This document shows, piece after piece, positions 23,086-32,834 of a stretch of 64,000 bases of DNA. The DNA is from Aurelia coerulea. Its lineage: Eukaryota > Cnidaria > Scyphozoa > Semaeostomeae > Ulmaridae. The notes beneath the pieces were generated by a model. That model had not been told where the DNA came from, ran no database searches, and worked only from the letters and a program-made list of their open reading frames with translations. The translations under genes and the position numbers were made by a program. Numbering within the stretch: position 1 is the first letter of the stretch; each line of letters starts with the position of its first letter. The stretch is taken from the NCBI GenBank assembly GCA_039566865.1, contig CM076949.1, forward strand, positions 13,617,501 to 13,681,500, read 5' to 3'.

Positions 23086-23487
23086 TGTTTTGGTTTTTGA
23101 CGAAATGACAATAGAACAATAGTGTAGTTTAAACTTTAGTATCACGTGACGTTGAGAGAGCGAGGGTGAGTGAGTTAGGAGTTGAGAACAAGCACCACGA
23201 GCATGAAGTCATGCAATTTATATATCTAGCTTGTATTTATGATTGAGAGTTAACTTAACATTCGACGAGGTCGGAAATTCGCGAGACACTACCGAGGGAC
23301 TCATTAATCGTTTTGTATATATATTCGCCGCTGTACATAGTTTTATCGCTTGTAGTTTGTAGTTTGCTGGGATTTGCTGTGTTTACTTACGGATTTGTTT
23401 GGACACGCCATTTTCTTTATCGATTTCGCGGAGCACGCAAGTTATTGCAATATTCGAAAGTTCCGTCGAACTATTGTTTCCGTAACA
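23086..23487 (+). repeat. 3' LTR of BEL/Pao element
   Basis: 402 bp, the same length as the 5' LTR. It differs by about four substitutions, all in the first 110 bases (for example GAAATGACAATAG here against GAAATAACAATAG). It is followed by the GGTAG duplication at 23488-23492. Confidence 0.97.
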
Positions 23488-23492
23488 GGTAG

Positions 23493-24276
23493 CACATGCC
23501 GGGGGGGGGGGTACTTGACCAGGTTTTGATCGGGGACAAGCCATCGAAGCTTCAAAAACATACCTATTCCTTATACCAATATTCCGAAAAAGTATACCCG
23601 ACCTTATAGCAATTTTCCGAAAAAGTACAGCCGACCTTATACCAATTTGCCGAAAATATATATCCGACCTTATACTTACACCAAAATCGTGAAAATCGAT
23701 ACCGTTCCTTATATCAAAATCGTGAAAATAGATATCCTTATACCAAAATCACGGAAATCGATACCCTTCCCGATGGCACGTCCCCGTACCCAAAATATGT
23801 GAAGAATATGCCAAGAGCACATGCATTCAGCTCCTGGTAGGAAACCGATTTTCTGAAGAAGAATGACTCTGGTATGTCTTACGTTTTTATTGGATTGTCT
23901 TTAGTAGAGTTGTTTTTTTGGATTGAAACACCTTTTAAAGGGGACTCGACTCTGGAAACAACAAAGAAGACAGTCTACCCTCATAGGCGTACGCGAATGA
24001 AGATAAATCTAGGGGGGTGATGGCAAGCGAATTGCACATGAATTCGAAAAACCTAGTTTATCGCCGATAAACCCATTTTATCGATGGATAAACCTATTTT
24101 ATCAGTGAAAAACTTAGTTTTTCGACCCCAGCACAGAAATTTTCCAGTAAAGGTATATCCCAATCCCAGAATTTTTAGGCCAAAAACTACCCAAAACTGG
24201 CGCACATCCCCGTCTGATCCGATCCGATAGGGAAGTACCACCCCCCCCCCCCACCAGGAGCTGAATGCATGTGCTA
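23493..24276. repeat. Repeat element with degenerate internal minisatellite and G/C-run ends
   Basis: Starts with a G run (CCGGGGGGGGGGTACTTG) and ends with a C run (AAGTACCACCCCC...). Inside are 30-40-bp degenerate repeats of the type CCTTATACCAAAATCGTGAAAATCGATACC. An internal inverted pair, GCACATGCATTCAGCTCCTGG near 23818 and its complement near 24252, marks a sub-element of about 460 bp. Elements with the same style of ends and internal repeats occur at 48840-49200 and 60820-61110. Confidence 0.55.
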
Positions 24277-24871
24277 TACCTAGCCCAACTCCTTGCATTC
24301 ATCGCATTCATCCCATCATCCCATTACCACCATGTGATCTCCTGTTATCTTCCAATTACAATACGATTGAGAAATGCAGTTGTACAATAAACCAGACGTT
24401 GACAAATTATGATTGAAGGATCAAAATGGGATTTCAGTTTAGAGTTTTAGTTTAGACTTTCACTTAGCGGCTCATTAAACATTAGGCTTCAGTACTGAAA
24501 AAGTATCGCTTAGGGGTTGAGTGATTCTGCAGACAATTGTCTAAAAAATTGTTAATCGCAAACAAACATTTTGAATTGCAGATCTGATATCTGATCCAGG
24601 TTTGATTTAGCATTTTGGAAATGGAATTTTGCTTTGCACTTTGCAGCTGACGAGCAGCAATTCACTTTGCAACTTCATTTTGGTGTCGTTGAAAAGGATA
24701 TACTTGTATTGTAATGTGCATGTTGTTTCAAATTTCCTTTTAAACGTTAACATAATAATGACAATTAGCGATGATATTTGTAGATTTCAAATAGAAGAAT
24801 GGAAATTTAGAATTCATATTTGGAATAAAAATTTATAATTGCAGTCTTATTTGCAGAAATGGATTATGGCC
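24277..24871 (-). repeat. Right arm of the long inverted repeat flanking the BEL element
   Basis: Reverse complement of 7461-8215 apart from the 165-bp insertion present only there. It ends at GGATTATGGCC. The arms differ by scattered substitutions and single-base indels, more than the BEL LTRs do, so the inverted repeat is older than the BEL insertion. Confidence 0.85.
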
Positions 24872-25280
24872 TAAATAACGCTTCATACATTTTTTTCGAT
24901 CATAACGTAAAAATGTCGTTACAACAATTTTTAACCAATCCATCGATTTTTCCATCGATTTTGATTAGTTTCCATGTACATATGTACATAGTAGACTAGA
25001 TGATTTTTTCAATCGATGTAAAATAAAGATACAACAACAATCATGTCGCGCAAATCCGCGAAAAACCGAAAAGACGCAATTTGATTGGCGGCTCAAAAAG
25101 TTGAGCAGAATTCAAAAATTAGTCTCAAAACAATGTATGGATGATTATGAGTCTAAGTTTTAGCGGAATGACTATAACAGTAAAGGATAATTCAATTCAA
25201 TGGAGCAAAACGTAGACGAATATCATCAGTCTAGGGCGAACCTAGGTTAGTTTCGATCTCATGCACTGAAGTTTATGGAA
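24872..25280. other. No recognisable feature
   Basis: AT-rich sequence with CATCGATTTTT-type short repeats near 24950 and a weak TATGTACATA palindrome. I see no gene. Confidence 0.4.
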
Positions 25281-25510
25281 CGCCGTTTGCACAAAAATGA
25301 CATAAACATAGTTTATGTTACATAAACTATGTTTATGTGCACATAAACTCAGTTTATGTAACATAAACATAGTTTATGTGCACATAAACATAGTTTATGT
25401 ACATAAACTATGTTTATGTGCACAAAAATGGACATAAACAATGTTTATGTACATAAACTATGTTTATGTGCACATAAACATAGTTTATGTCCATTTTTGT
25501 GCAAACGGCG
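25281..25510. mobile_element. Palindromic element of ATAAACATAGTTTAT units, copy 1
   Basis: Ends are inverted: CGCCGTTTGCACAAAAATG on the left and CATTTTTGTGCAAACGGCG on the right. The 230-bp interior is an array of nearly self-complementary ACATAAACTATGTTTATGT-type units joined by GTGCAC or GTTAC. It would form cruciforms or long RNA hairpins. Four copies lie in this 3-kb region. It encodes nothing. Confidence 0.9.
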
Positions 25511-25661
25511 TGGTGCCCATTGTTCTGAGACGCGTCTAAATTATTCCCTGAGGATCAGTTTGCAAATTACGGCACTCTTTCTTGTGAATGCTTGGGAGAA
25601 TTTAGAGTGAAGTTGGTAAACACGTTCCTCATAAAAGAAGGGAAAGACAGCATTAATGGAA

Positions 25662-25920
25662 CGCCGTTTGCACAAAAATGACATAAACATAGTTTATGTT
25701 ACATAAACATAGTTTATGTTACATAAACTATGTTTATGTGCACATAAACTCAGTTTATGTGCACATAAACTCAGTTTATGTAACATAAACATAGTTTATG
25801 TGCACATAAACATAGTTTATGTACATCAACTATGTTTATGTGCACAAAAATTGACATAAACTACATAAACATAGTTTATGTACATAAACATAGTTTATGT
25901 CCATTTTTGTGCAAACGGCG
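25662..25920. mobile_element. Palindromic ATAAACATAGTTTAT element, copy 2
   Basis: Same inverted ends as copy 1, 259 bp. It belongs to a tandem duplication: the 140 bases after copy 1 (25511-25651) recur after copy 2 (25921-26060) with few changes. Confidence 0.9.
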
Positions 25921-26395
25921 TGGTGCCCATTGTTCTGAGACGCGTCTAAATTATTCCCCGAGGATCAGTTTGCAAATTACGGCACTCTTTCTTGTGAATG
26001 CTTGGGAGAATTTAGAGTGAAGTCGGTTAACACGTTCCTCACAAAAGAGGGCAAGACAGCACGTGCCGCGTCAATCTTGCACAAATTTGTTTCGAATATT
26101 GTTGGAAAGTATGGAAATTATGTTTTTGCGTTTTCAGTCCTAAATAAATTATGATTAACGGTAAAATTCATTTTATGAATACTAAGAAACTAAACAAGGA
26201 GTCTTGTTCGCGAAGAATTAGGCCCAATTTTAAGAAATCGAAATACAAAGTTCAGAGCCCAGGGGGGCGACTCGGTAGTTTAATGATTCAGTTTTTTAGT
26301 TTTTTTTAACGTTTGGTAACCATTTAGAATTCACAAAATTTGCACATCTCAAGATAAAATTTTCAATCGGCTTTTTCACTACATACACGTTTTTT

Positions 26396-26802
26396 TTATA
26401 AGAAACTTGGATCAGCACTTAGTACCAAAATTTTCTTAATTTTGCATGAAAATTTCAGTGTTTTAGTAGTAAAATTTTCTTAATTAGTTTCTTATTTTTT
26501 GAGCCTAAAATTGCGGTATTGTTCGAAGCTGAGCCTTCTTCTCGAGAAAGGGCTTCCATTTTGCATTGACATTGTCATCAAGAAGAAGCCGTGCACATCA
26601 AGGCAAAAATGTACCAATTTTGCAGTTAAAAGTCAAGAAAAAACGAATGTACCTTTGTTAGAGAGACATAGAATAAGAGAGATATACAAAAATAAAGTTT
26701 CAGAGTTTCTTAACTGTTCTTGAGCGTAGTTCTAGAGTTTCTTAAATTTTTGGGCATCGTAGTACTAGTTTCTTATAAACCAGTTTCTTATAAAAAAACG
26801 TG
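26396..26802. mobile_element. 407-bp MITE with TA target duplication
   Basis: Inverted ends CACGTTTTTTTTATAAGAAACT and AGTTTCTTATAAAAAAACGTG are flanked by TA at 26394-26395 and 26803-26804. The other copy of the surrounding duplication (around 27866) gives the empty site ACTACATATTCTGC, which confirms both ends and the TA duplication. This fits a Tc1/mariner-type non-autonomous element. Confidence 0.92.
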
Positions 26803-27098
26803 TATTCTGCAAGGTTTAATCTTTAAAACAAAAGGAAGATCATGAAAATCGAGTGAGTGCAAGCTAAGAAATTTGAATTTGAAATTTATTGCTATTTTGT
26901 GCCCTTAATGTGCTAAGAAAAAGGCCTAAAGTACACTTTGTATGCCTAACTTGAAATAATGCCTCAGGCTACGAATGGAAATCTGGATCACATTGCACCG
27001 GTGTTCTGATTGCGATAAGTCCGCTATTGTTACCGACGTGTCGCTTTAGGGACTCATTATGACTATGATTATGACGCCTTCTAGAACAATGACTATGA

Positions 27099-27346
27099 CG
27101 CCGTTTGCACAAAAATGGACATAAACTATGTTTATGTACATAAACTATGTTTATGTGCACATAAACATAGTTTATGTACATAAACTAGGTTCATGTGCAA
27201 AATATTTGACATAAACTATGTTTATGTACATAAACTATGTTTATGTGCACATAAACACAGTTTATGTACATAAACATAGTTTATGTGCACATAAACATAG
27301 TTTATGTAACATAAACTATGTTTATGTCATTTTTGTGCAAACGGCG
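27099..27346. mobile_element. Palindromic ATAAACATAGTTTAT element, copy 3
   Basis: Same CGCCGTTTGCAC...GTGCAAACGGCG ends, 248 bp. It has a degenerate internal spacer near 27186-27215 (GTTCATGTGCAAAATATTTG), as if two shorter arrays had joined. Confidence 0.9.
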
Positions 27347-28219
27347 TTCCATAAGCATGCGCCGCGTCAATCTTGCACAGATTTGTTTCGAATATTGTTG
27401 GAAAGTATGGAAATTACGTTTTATTTGTCTTTGCGTTTTCGGGCCTAAATAAATTATGATTAACGGTAAAATTAATTCTATGAATACTATGAAGCTAAAC
27501 AAGGAGTCTTGTTCGCGAAGAATTTAGCCCAAAGGCCCAAAGTTAAGAAATCGAAATACAAAGTTCAGAGCCCAGGGGGTGGGGTACCTGTAAAGAATTC
27601 GTGACGACGTAAAGAAATTGCCAAAACTATTTGAGAGCTTAGTCTACTTAACCCTTTTGCAAAAGTGTTCACAATAGAATATATTTGATTCTGCAATAGG
27701 GTTTACAAGAAGTCTGAAACATAGATTTTTGTTTTTAATGTTGAAAAAGCGTTTCATGATTCAGTTTTTTAATTTTTTTTAACGTTTGTTAACCATTATG
27801 AATTCGCAAAATTTGCACATCTCAAGATAAAATTTTCGATCGACTTTTTCACTACATATTCTGCAAGGTTCAATCTTTCAAACAAAACAAAGATCATGAA
27901 AATCGAGTAAGTGCAAGCTAAGAAATTTGAATTTGAAATTTAGTGCTATTTTGTGCCCTTACCGTGCAAAGAAAGAGACTTAAATTACACTTTGTATGCC
28001 TAACTTGAAATAATACCTCAGGCTACGTTTAACAGTAGAAAAGTTTGTTTTGTACAATTCTGATATTTTCATTTTTTGGCATTAATTACACTAAAATGGA
28101 AATCTGGGTCACAGTGCACAGGTGTTCTGAATGCGATAAACCCGCTATTGTTACCGACGTGACGCTACAGGGACTCATTATGACTATGATTATGACGCCT
28201 TCTAGAACAATGACAATGA

Positions 28220-28372
28220 CGCCGTTTGCACAAAATGGACATAAACTATGTTTATGTACATAAACTATGTTTATGTGCACACACAGTTTATGTACATAAA
28301 CATAGTTTATGTGCACATAAACATAGTTTATGTAACAAAAACTATGTTTATGTCATTTTTGTGCAAACGGCG
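28220..28372. mobile_element. Palindromic ATAAACATAGTTTAT element, copy 4 (short)
   Basis: Same ends, 153 bp, with fewer internal units than the other three copies. It closes the second unit of the larger tandem duplication. Confidence 0.9.
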
Positions 28373-29578
28373 TTTCATAGAAGTTGTGTTATCTTGACAG
28401 ATGTTTATTCATTCTAAGCTGTTATACAGATTCATTTGGTCATTCTATACGCTATGAATTGAGGAAAAATAGACCGAGGATCAACTTGGGAGGACGAAGA
28501 AGTTTTTTATGATACGCTTGAGATACGAAGCCATATGATTTCGAGCAGAAACTCGATTCTTTTCTAGCCGCCTTTTTCGTGCTAGTGCTCGCCTCTTCAT
28601 AAACACATGCAATGCTAAAACCATACATTTAAAAAAAAAAATCTGCCGGCAAAACATAAACATGCACAAAGCATTGTCATTTTAGTTTCTGTCCGCCATC
28701 TTCTCAAATTCTTGCTTTGTTATCTTACCAACTGCGCATGCGGGAATAAAACTAACCCAGATTCGCCCCAGTTTTGTGTTCACACACATTTTGAAGATCT
28801 TTTCGTGTGAACAGACGCGGGTTGAGCCAGGGTTAGTTTGTGCCGTGTGAACAGGGCTTATAGCATAGCCTCCAAATCTTCCGCTGTTCCCATTCCAATT
28901 TTTCTCTCCGCCGGATATTCCGCCAGGGATATGAGCATAGCAGGATTCCACGCCAATGCCTTTTTGGGGCAGAGCACTTCAGGGGAAATCTACGCCGCCC
29001 ACTTAACCTGTGTTTTGCAAAAATGAAGTTTTTTATAAAGATTTTCCATTAAAAGCCACAATGTGATCATACTTTCTGAAATTCATTCCTTCAACCTTTT
29101 CACTTTTGGAGTGAACAATTCACGAATTCTCTATTTCGTTATTTTTGATCATTTTCATCTTTTTAGTTGAGCTTTACACTGTGTTACTTTGGTTCAGCTC
29201 ACATCTTTATGTGTGTTTGATTGAAAGTGTTCATAAATCATAAACCTAGTGTTTTCATGCATGGACTTGAGTCGAAAAGTGAGGCATAGCAATCCAGTAC
29301 AGACAACAGTAGTTGACAGTCAATTAGATATTGTAACTTCAGCCTGAAGAATGGAAAGACTACATTTGCAAAATTGTCCATTGAACAAAACATAACTTCT
29401 AAGAATCTGATAAAATCTTGATCATATACAGTTTGAGCATTACTATCTTTCAAAATCAAATGTCTTGCACAATGACCAAGATGTCAGTAAAAAATTCCTG
29501 TCTGAACTGACCGTTTTCTTAAAGTATTGACAATAGTCAAACAAACATAACCTAGGTTTGCACCTCAACCGGGTGGAC
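28373..29578. other. Non-coding; short dispersed repeat and possible promoter-like motif
   Basis: 28750-28860 holds the GTGTGAACAGGGCTT dispersed repeat with an inverted partner. Just beside it, read on the minus strand, CGCATGCGCAG (about 28730-28740) and AAGATGGCGGAC (about 28690-28701) resemble NRF1- and YY1-like core promoter motifs, but the ATG there opens a frame of only five codons. The 89-codon minus frame at 28682-28951 runs through the repeat and looks spurious. Confidence 0.3.
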
Positions 29579-30019
29579 CAAAAAGAAAAGAACTTCACAT
29601 GTTTGAAAATTTGCAATGCGAAAATTGCAATTTAGATATTGCAATGCAATTCGAGTGAAAGGAGGTATAAAACCCTCAATAAAACTTACACACAATCACT
29701 TATAAAATGATAACTCATATCATCTGATACTTTGTAAAAATCACTTTTTGAGCATAGAGGGGAGGATGAAAGACATGTGCATGTTGCTTTTAATGTGAGA
29801 GGATTGCTTGTCCTTTTTTTCGTTTCATTTTGAAGTGAAGGAATTTTCCATAAATCCATCTTTGATTTCCCCTATATTTACATTGTTCAGAAAGGGGATG
29901 AACAATCGATAAAAAATCTTCAGTCCTTTGGCTATCGACAAGATTTTTACTTGTTCTATACCTCAAGCATTATCCACAACGAATTTTCAAACATGTGAAG
30001 TTCCTTTTGGTCCAGCCGG
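29579..30019. mobile_element. 441-bp MITE with 40-bp inverted ends
   Basis: The left end CCGGGTGGACCAAAA...AACTTCACATGTTTGAAAATT is mirrored at the right end (AATTTTCAAACATGTGAAGTT...TTTTGGTCCAGCCGG). The left arm has a few extra bases (GAAAA). No ORF and no clear target duplication. Confidence 0.75.
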
Positions 30020-30216
30020 TATTGCTGTCATGGCTCCTTATATTCTCAGTTTTGTTGACGCTGATGGGACTTTTCAAGGCAACATGACTGTTAGGTACTT
30101 TTGATAAATGATATGATACTGTGCATAGTCCATGATTTGATTTTCAATAAAGTCAGATGATTTCTTGGAATGAACAATTAACAAAAATGTTATTACAGTC
30201 AATGACAGTCAGCAAC

Positions 30217-30729
30217 TCATAGTAAGTAAGGTAGTCTGACATCAGATGATTCAAGTCTGTCTAGCACTTTGCTGCGCTTGTAAGGATTTCTGTCACCAAT
30301 TATTGGCAGGGCATGTTTCTTTAGACCTTTCTCTCTGTTGCCATTTAGGTACAATGCAGCAACCTTTTCAACCATTTTCTCAGAATAGAGTATGTTTGGC
30401 AGACTCCAGTCCAGTTTCGCTCTTAATGAAAGATTTTCATTTAGTTGACCCCCATGCTTTTGTTGACATTTAACAACCGAATAAAAAGACTCAACTACTG
30501 ATTCTGGGCCACCTTTTGCCAAAGCTATGTCAATAATTAGACAAATCTCCCTTCCTAGCTCTTCATAAACGTCTGCATCGGTGTAAAATGACTGCATTAT
30601 GGCTTTTTCATTAACCAGGACCTCGTACATTCTTTCATCGCCTGAAAATTTCATTATGAATTTCAAGTCAAGTGACTCCTTATTTTCTGACATAGAAAAT
30701 GCTTGCAAACATCGTGCATCTTTCGCCAA
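30217..30729 (-). pseudogene. Fragment of an unnamed transposon-associated protein (GGPESVVESFYSVV domain)
   Basis: 170 open codons, beginning at a TTG, with an in-frame stop just upstream, so the 5' side is missing. Conserved-looking features are GREICLIIDIALAKGGPESV, then ESFYSVVKCQQKHGGQ, LRAKLDW and a C-terminal SDVRLPYLL. I recall similar C-terminal domains in uncharacterised repetitive cnidarian proteins but cannot name the family. It lies downstream of, and in the same direction as, the Pif1-like remnants at 31877-35273 and may be a further exon of that gene, though no acceptor is visible at its 5' edge. Confidence 0.45.
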
Positions 30730-30843
30730 TATCCATTATATATTATATTTACAGATATAACTTGTCATATGATTGGAACACAAAAGAGTTTGAAGAGCAT
30801 TTGTTAATGGAACTTTGCTTAATCATTTCAGGAGTACCAAAAG

Positions 30844-31365
30844 CACCTCTGCTCCTCTGGAAAAGATGCGAGTTCCTTGGACGAAACAGTGAAGTTATTA
30901 CGACATACGCAAGGGATGATAGCCTTGTTCAGTAGCCGGCAGCCAATCGTTAGTCCCGAAGACAAGCGAATACTCAAATGCAAGGAATTTCTTGAGTACC
31001 TGGCAAAATGGAAGGGCGCTGTTTAGGACAAGAAACATTTCGTCTCCGACCAGTTGTGGTTTGATCTTCAGTCAATGATACATGGCTTAGAGCAGATGGT
31101 TCGAATCAAGAGGAGAGTTTTCCCAAATGCTGTGATAACACCAATAATAGTTAACTAGGACGTAGTTGAAAATGTTTTTTGCCAAATTCGAGGTTTCAAT
31201 GCACACAACAATCATCCAAATTACGCATTGTATTCCAGCACGATAAATACTGTAAATATAACCCAAAGCACTGTGAGCAAAAAAGGAAACACAGGTGGAT
31301 CAAGGGACATGCCAGAGGTAGAACTTCCGAATCCACTTCCATTCAAAAAGAGTAGAATTAACTGA
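30844..31365 (+). pseudogene. C-terminal relic of a P/THAP9-like transposase
   Basis: One frame runs from 30844 to TGA at 31363 with two in-frame TAG codons (about 31024 and 31156). It reads IVSPEDKRILKCKEFLEYL, WFDLQSMIHGLEQMV, then DVVENVFCQIRGFNAHNNHP and LYSSTINTVNI. The D-V-V-E-N-x-F-x-Q-I-R-G segment followed by N-N-H-P is the signature of the C-terminal part of P-element/THAP9-type transposases, where it usually reads DxxENxFxxIR. The catalytic and THAP regions are absent. It is head-to-tail opposite to the fragment at 30217-30729. Confidence 0.65.
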
Positions 31366-31876
31366 GAAAATTTAGTAACTAGCTGAGTAAGGTAGCTGAA
31401 CAAGGAGCAATACATTTTTATTTAGTTCAATGGAAGATATAACTTACGACTTTGACTACTATCAATTGAAGAGGAGACCCCCATAGAAAATATGTAAAGA
31501 ACTAGCTGGTCATATAAGGCTACTAGCTAGGGATGCCGTTTGCTTCGCTTTACACAGAAGTCAGGGACAGGAATTTATGCTCAACTTGGTGGCCAAAAAC
31601 AATGCATGCGAACCAGAGAAGGCTGGAGATATTTTTTCTCTGTCGCTGTGACAATTTAGGAATTAATATTTTCTTTGAATTTTGTGTTTGGATTTGCAAA
31701 AAGCAACATCTCGAAAGAAAGTGAAGTCTTCCACTTACAGTGAAAAAAGTAAGTTGATTTCAAGGAGCTACCCATGATATAATTCATGAAGTTTTGTTTC
31801 AGCCCACCTAGCATGAGGGGAGGGGGGTATGGAATTCAGAATGTTCCAAAGTATATACTATTTTATCGTAATTACC
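31366..31876. other. No recognisable feature
   Basis: AT-rich sequence between the P-like relic and the last exon of the Pif1-like gene. It may contain the 3' UTRs of both. Confidence 0.3.
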
Positions 31877-32380
31877 TCAATTTCGTACTGTACGGATAGT
31901 AAGTCGCAGAGATGGCCTATCATCCACATCTGCATTCCTTTCAATTGTTTGCACCTCCAGGTTATCCAGGTAAAAAGAGTGCCTGAATTCATGTGTTTCT
32001 TTTATCCTTGGTAGCAGCATTTTGGCAATCTCGACTTTCCTTTTTACTCTAGGAGGCAATGTTACTGCGGATGCAGAACAAAACTTTCTCAATTCGGGAA
32101 CATTGTATACTGTCCAGAGAAAACTATCACCATATTTTAAAATGTTGCCTTTCAATTTTTCATGTGTAATTCTCTTATTTGCAGACCTGTCGTCGCTGAA
32201 ATCTTTCAGGGTGATCTTAGATTTCTTTTTTTCTTTTTTCTCCGTTCGAATCATGACCATGTGACGATGGGCTATACTTTTCTTCAGGAGATAACACCGC
32301 TTAAAATCTTTCAGGACTTCCTTTGCCCCAACTCTAATGTAGAGGTTAATTGCCTCATGGAACATTTCAGTCACCAGTTC
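31877..32380 (-). pseudogene. Last recognised exon of the Pif1-like gene
   Basis: A 3' splice site (ATTTTGACAG on the minus strand, AG at 32382-32381) opens an exon at 32380 that continues in phase 0 from the previous exon. It reads ELVTEMFHEAINLYIRVGAK, then a lysine-rich stretch (KKEKKKSKITLKDF), and ends at TGA (31877). No known domain is visible. The frame is intact over 167 codons, which argues that this part has decayed little. Confidence 0.55.
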
Positions 32381-32834
32381 CTGTCAAAATGCAAAAATAT
32401 CTCAAGAGTTCTTAAAAAAATTAATAAGGCAGATAGATAGTTTTTTAGAGTTTGATAATAGCTATACTGTTTGATTTGAAGATTAATTAAGGAAATCGAT
32501 GTGCTAGATACCATACCATCTCTTATTTTCTACATGCGTCTGATTTACAATCAATGTTTGAAAATGTCAAATCGTCCAAAAGAAGACCTAAACTGCCAGT
32601 GAAACTTATAATTACAATTTTCTTGGATGGTTAAACCATGACTATGGTTAAACTGCTACTTTTGGATGTGCTAAATATCTACAGTGAGGTTGGGATTATC
32701 AATATTCCTGCATTATTGAGAACCCTGTAAAAATGTGGGTAAACCTAAAGCCGGGGAAGAAATTGTAAAACAGGAGAGCCCGAAGCGAGACAGAGCCACA
32801 TGATCTTTATCATTTTCATGATGAAATTGCATAC
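32381..32834 (-). other. GT-AG intron of the Pif1-like gene
   Basis: The donor GAAAAG|GTATGC at 32835/32834 and acceptor TTTTGACAG|GAACTG at 32381/32380 are both in phase 0 and join two open frames. The intron is 454 bp. A spliceosomal intron shows that this copy is not a processed retrocopy. Confidence 0.6.

Larger units (their letters stand above)
8212..23492 (+). mobile_element. BEL/Pao LTR retrotransposon with two nested insertions
   Basis: Two 402-bp LTRs (8217-8618 and 23086-23487) start with TGTTTTGG and end with CCGTAACA. A perfect 5-bp target duplication GGTAG lies at 8212-8216 and 23488-23492. A primer-binding site follows the 5' LTR and a G-rich purine tract precedes the 3' LTR. 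The coding order is gag, aspartic protease, reverse transcriptase, RNase H, integrase, with the BEL-type RT motif YCDD and BEL-type zinc knuckles. The LTRs differ at only about four positions, so the insertion is young. It is disabled by an insertion in gag (9152-10290) and by an 8.3-kb segment replacing the middle of pol (about 11650-20006). Confidence 0.95.
25281..26060. repeat. Tandem duplication (about 375-400 bp unit) containing palindromic copies 1 and 2
   Basis: 25281-25651 and 25662-26060 share both the palindromic element and the downstream GTGCCCATTGTTCTGAGACG...AGACAGC block. The units differ in the number of internal palindromic repeats. Confidence 0.85.
26064..28372. repeat. Larger tandem duplication (two units) containing palindromic copies 3 and 4
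   Basis: 26064-27346 and 27359-28372 align in order: GCCGCGTCAATCTTGCAC, GGTAAAATTMATT, TTTGCACATCTCAAGATAAAA, GCAAGCTAAGAAATTTGAAT, GGAAATCTGG, then the palindromic element. The first unit carries an extra 407-bp MITE (26396-26802). The second unit has small extra stretches near 27580-27740 and 28030-28090. Confidence 0.85.
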
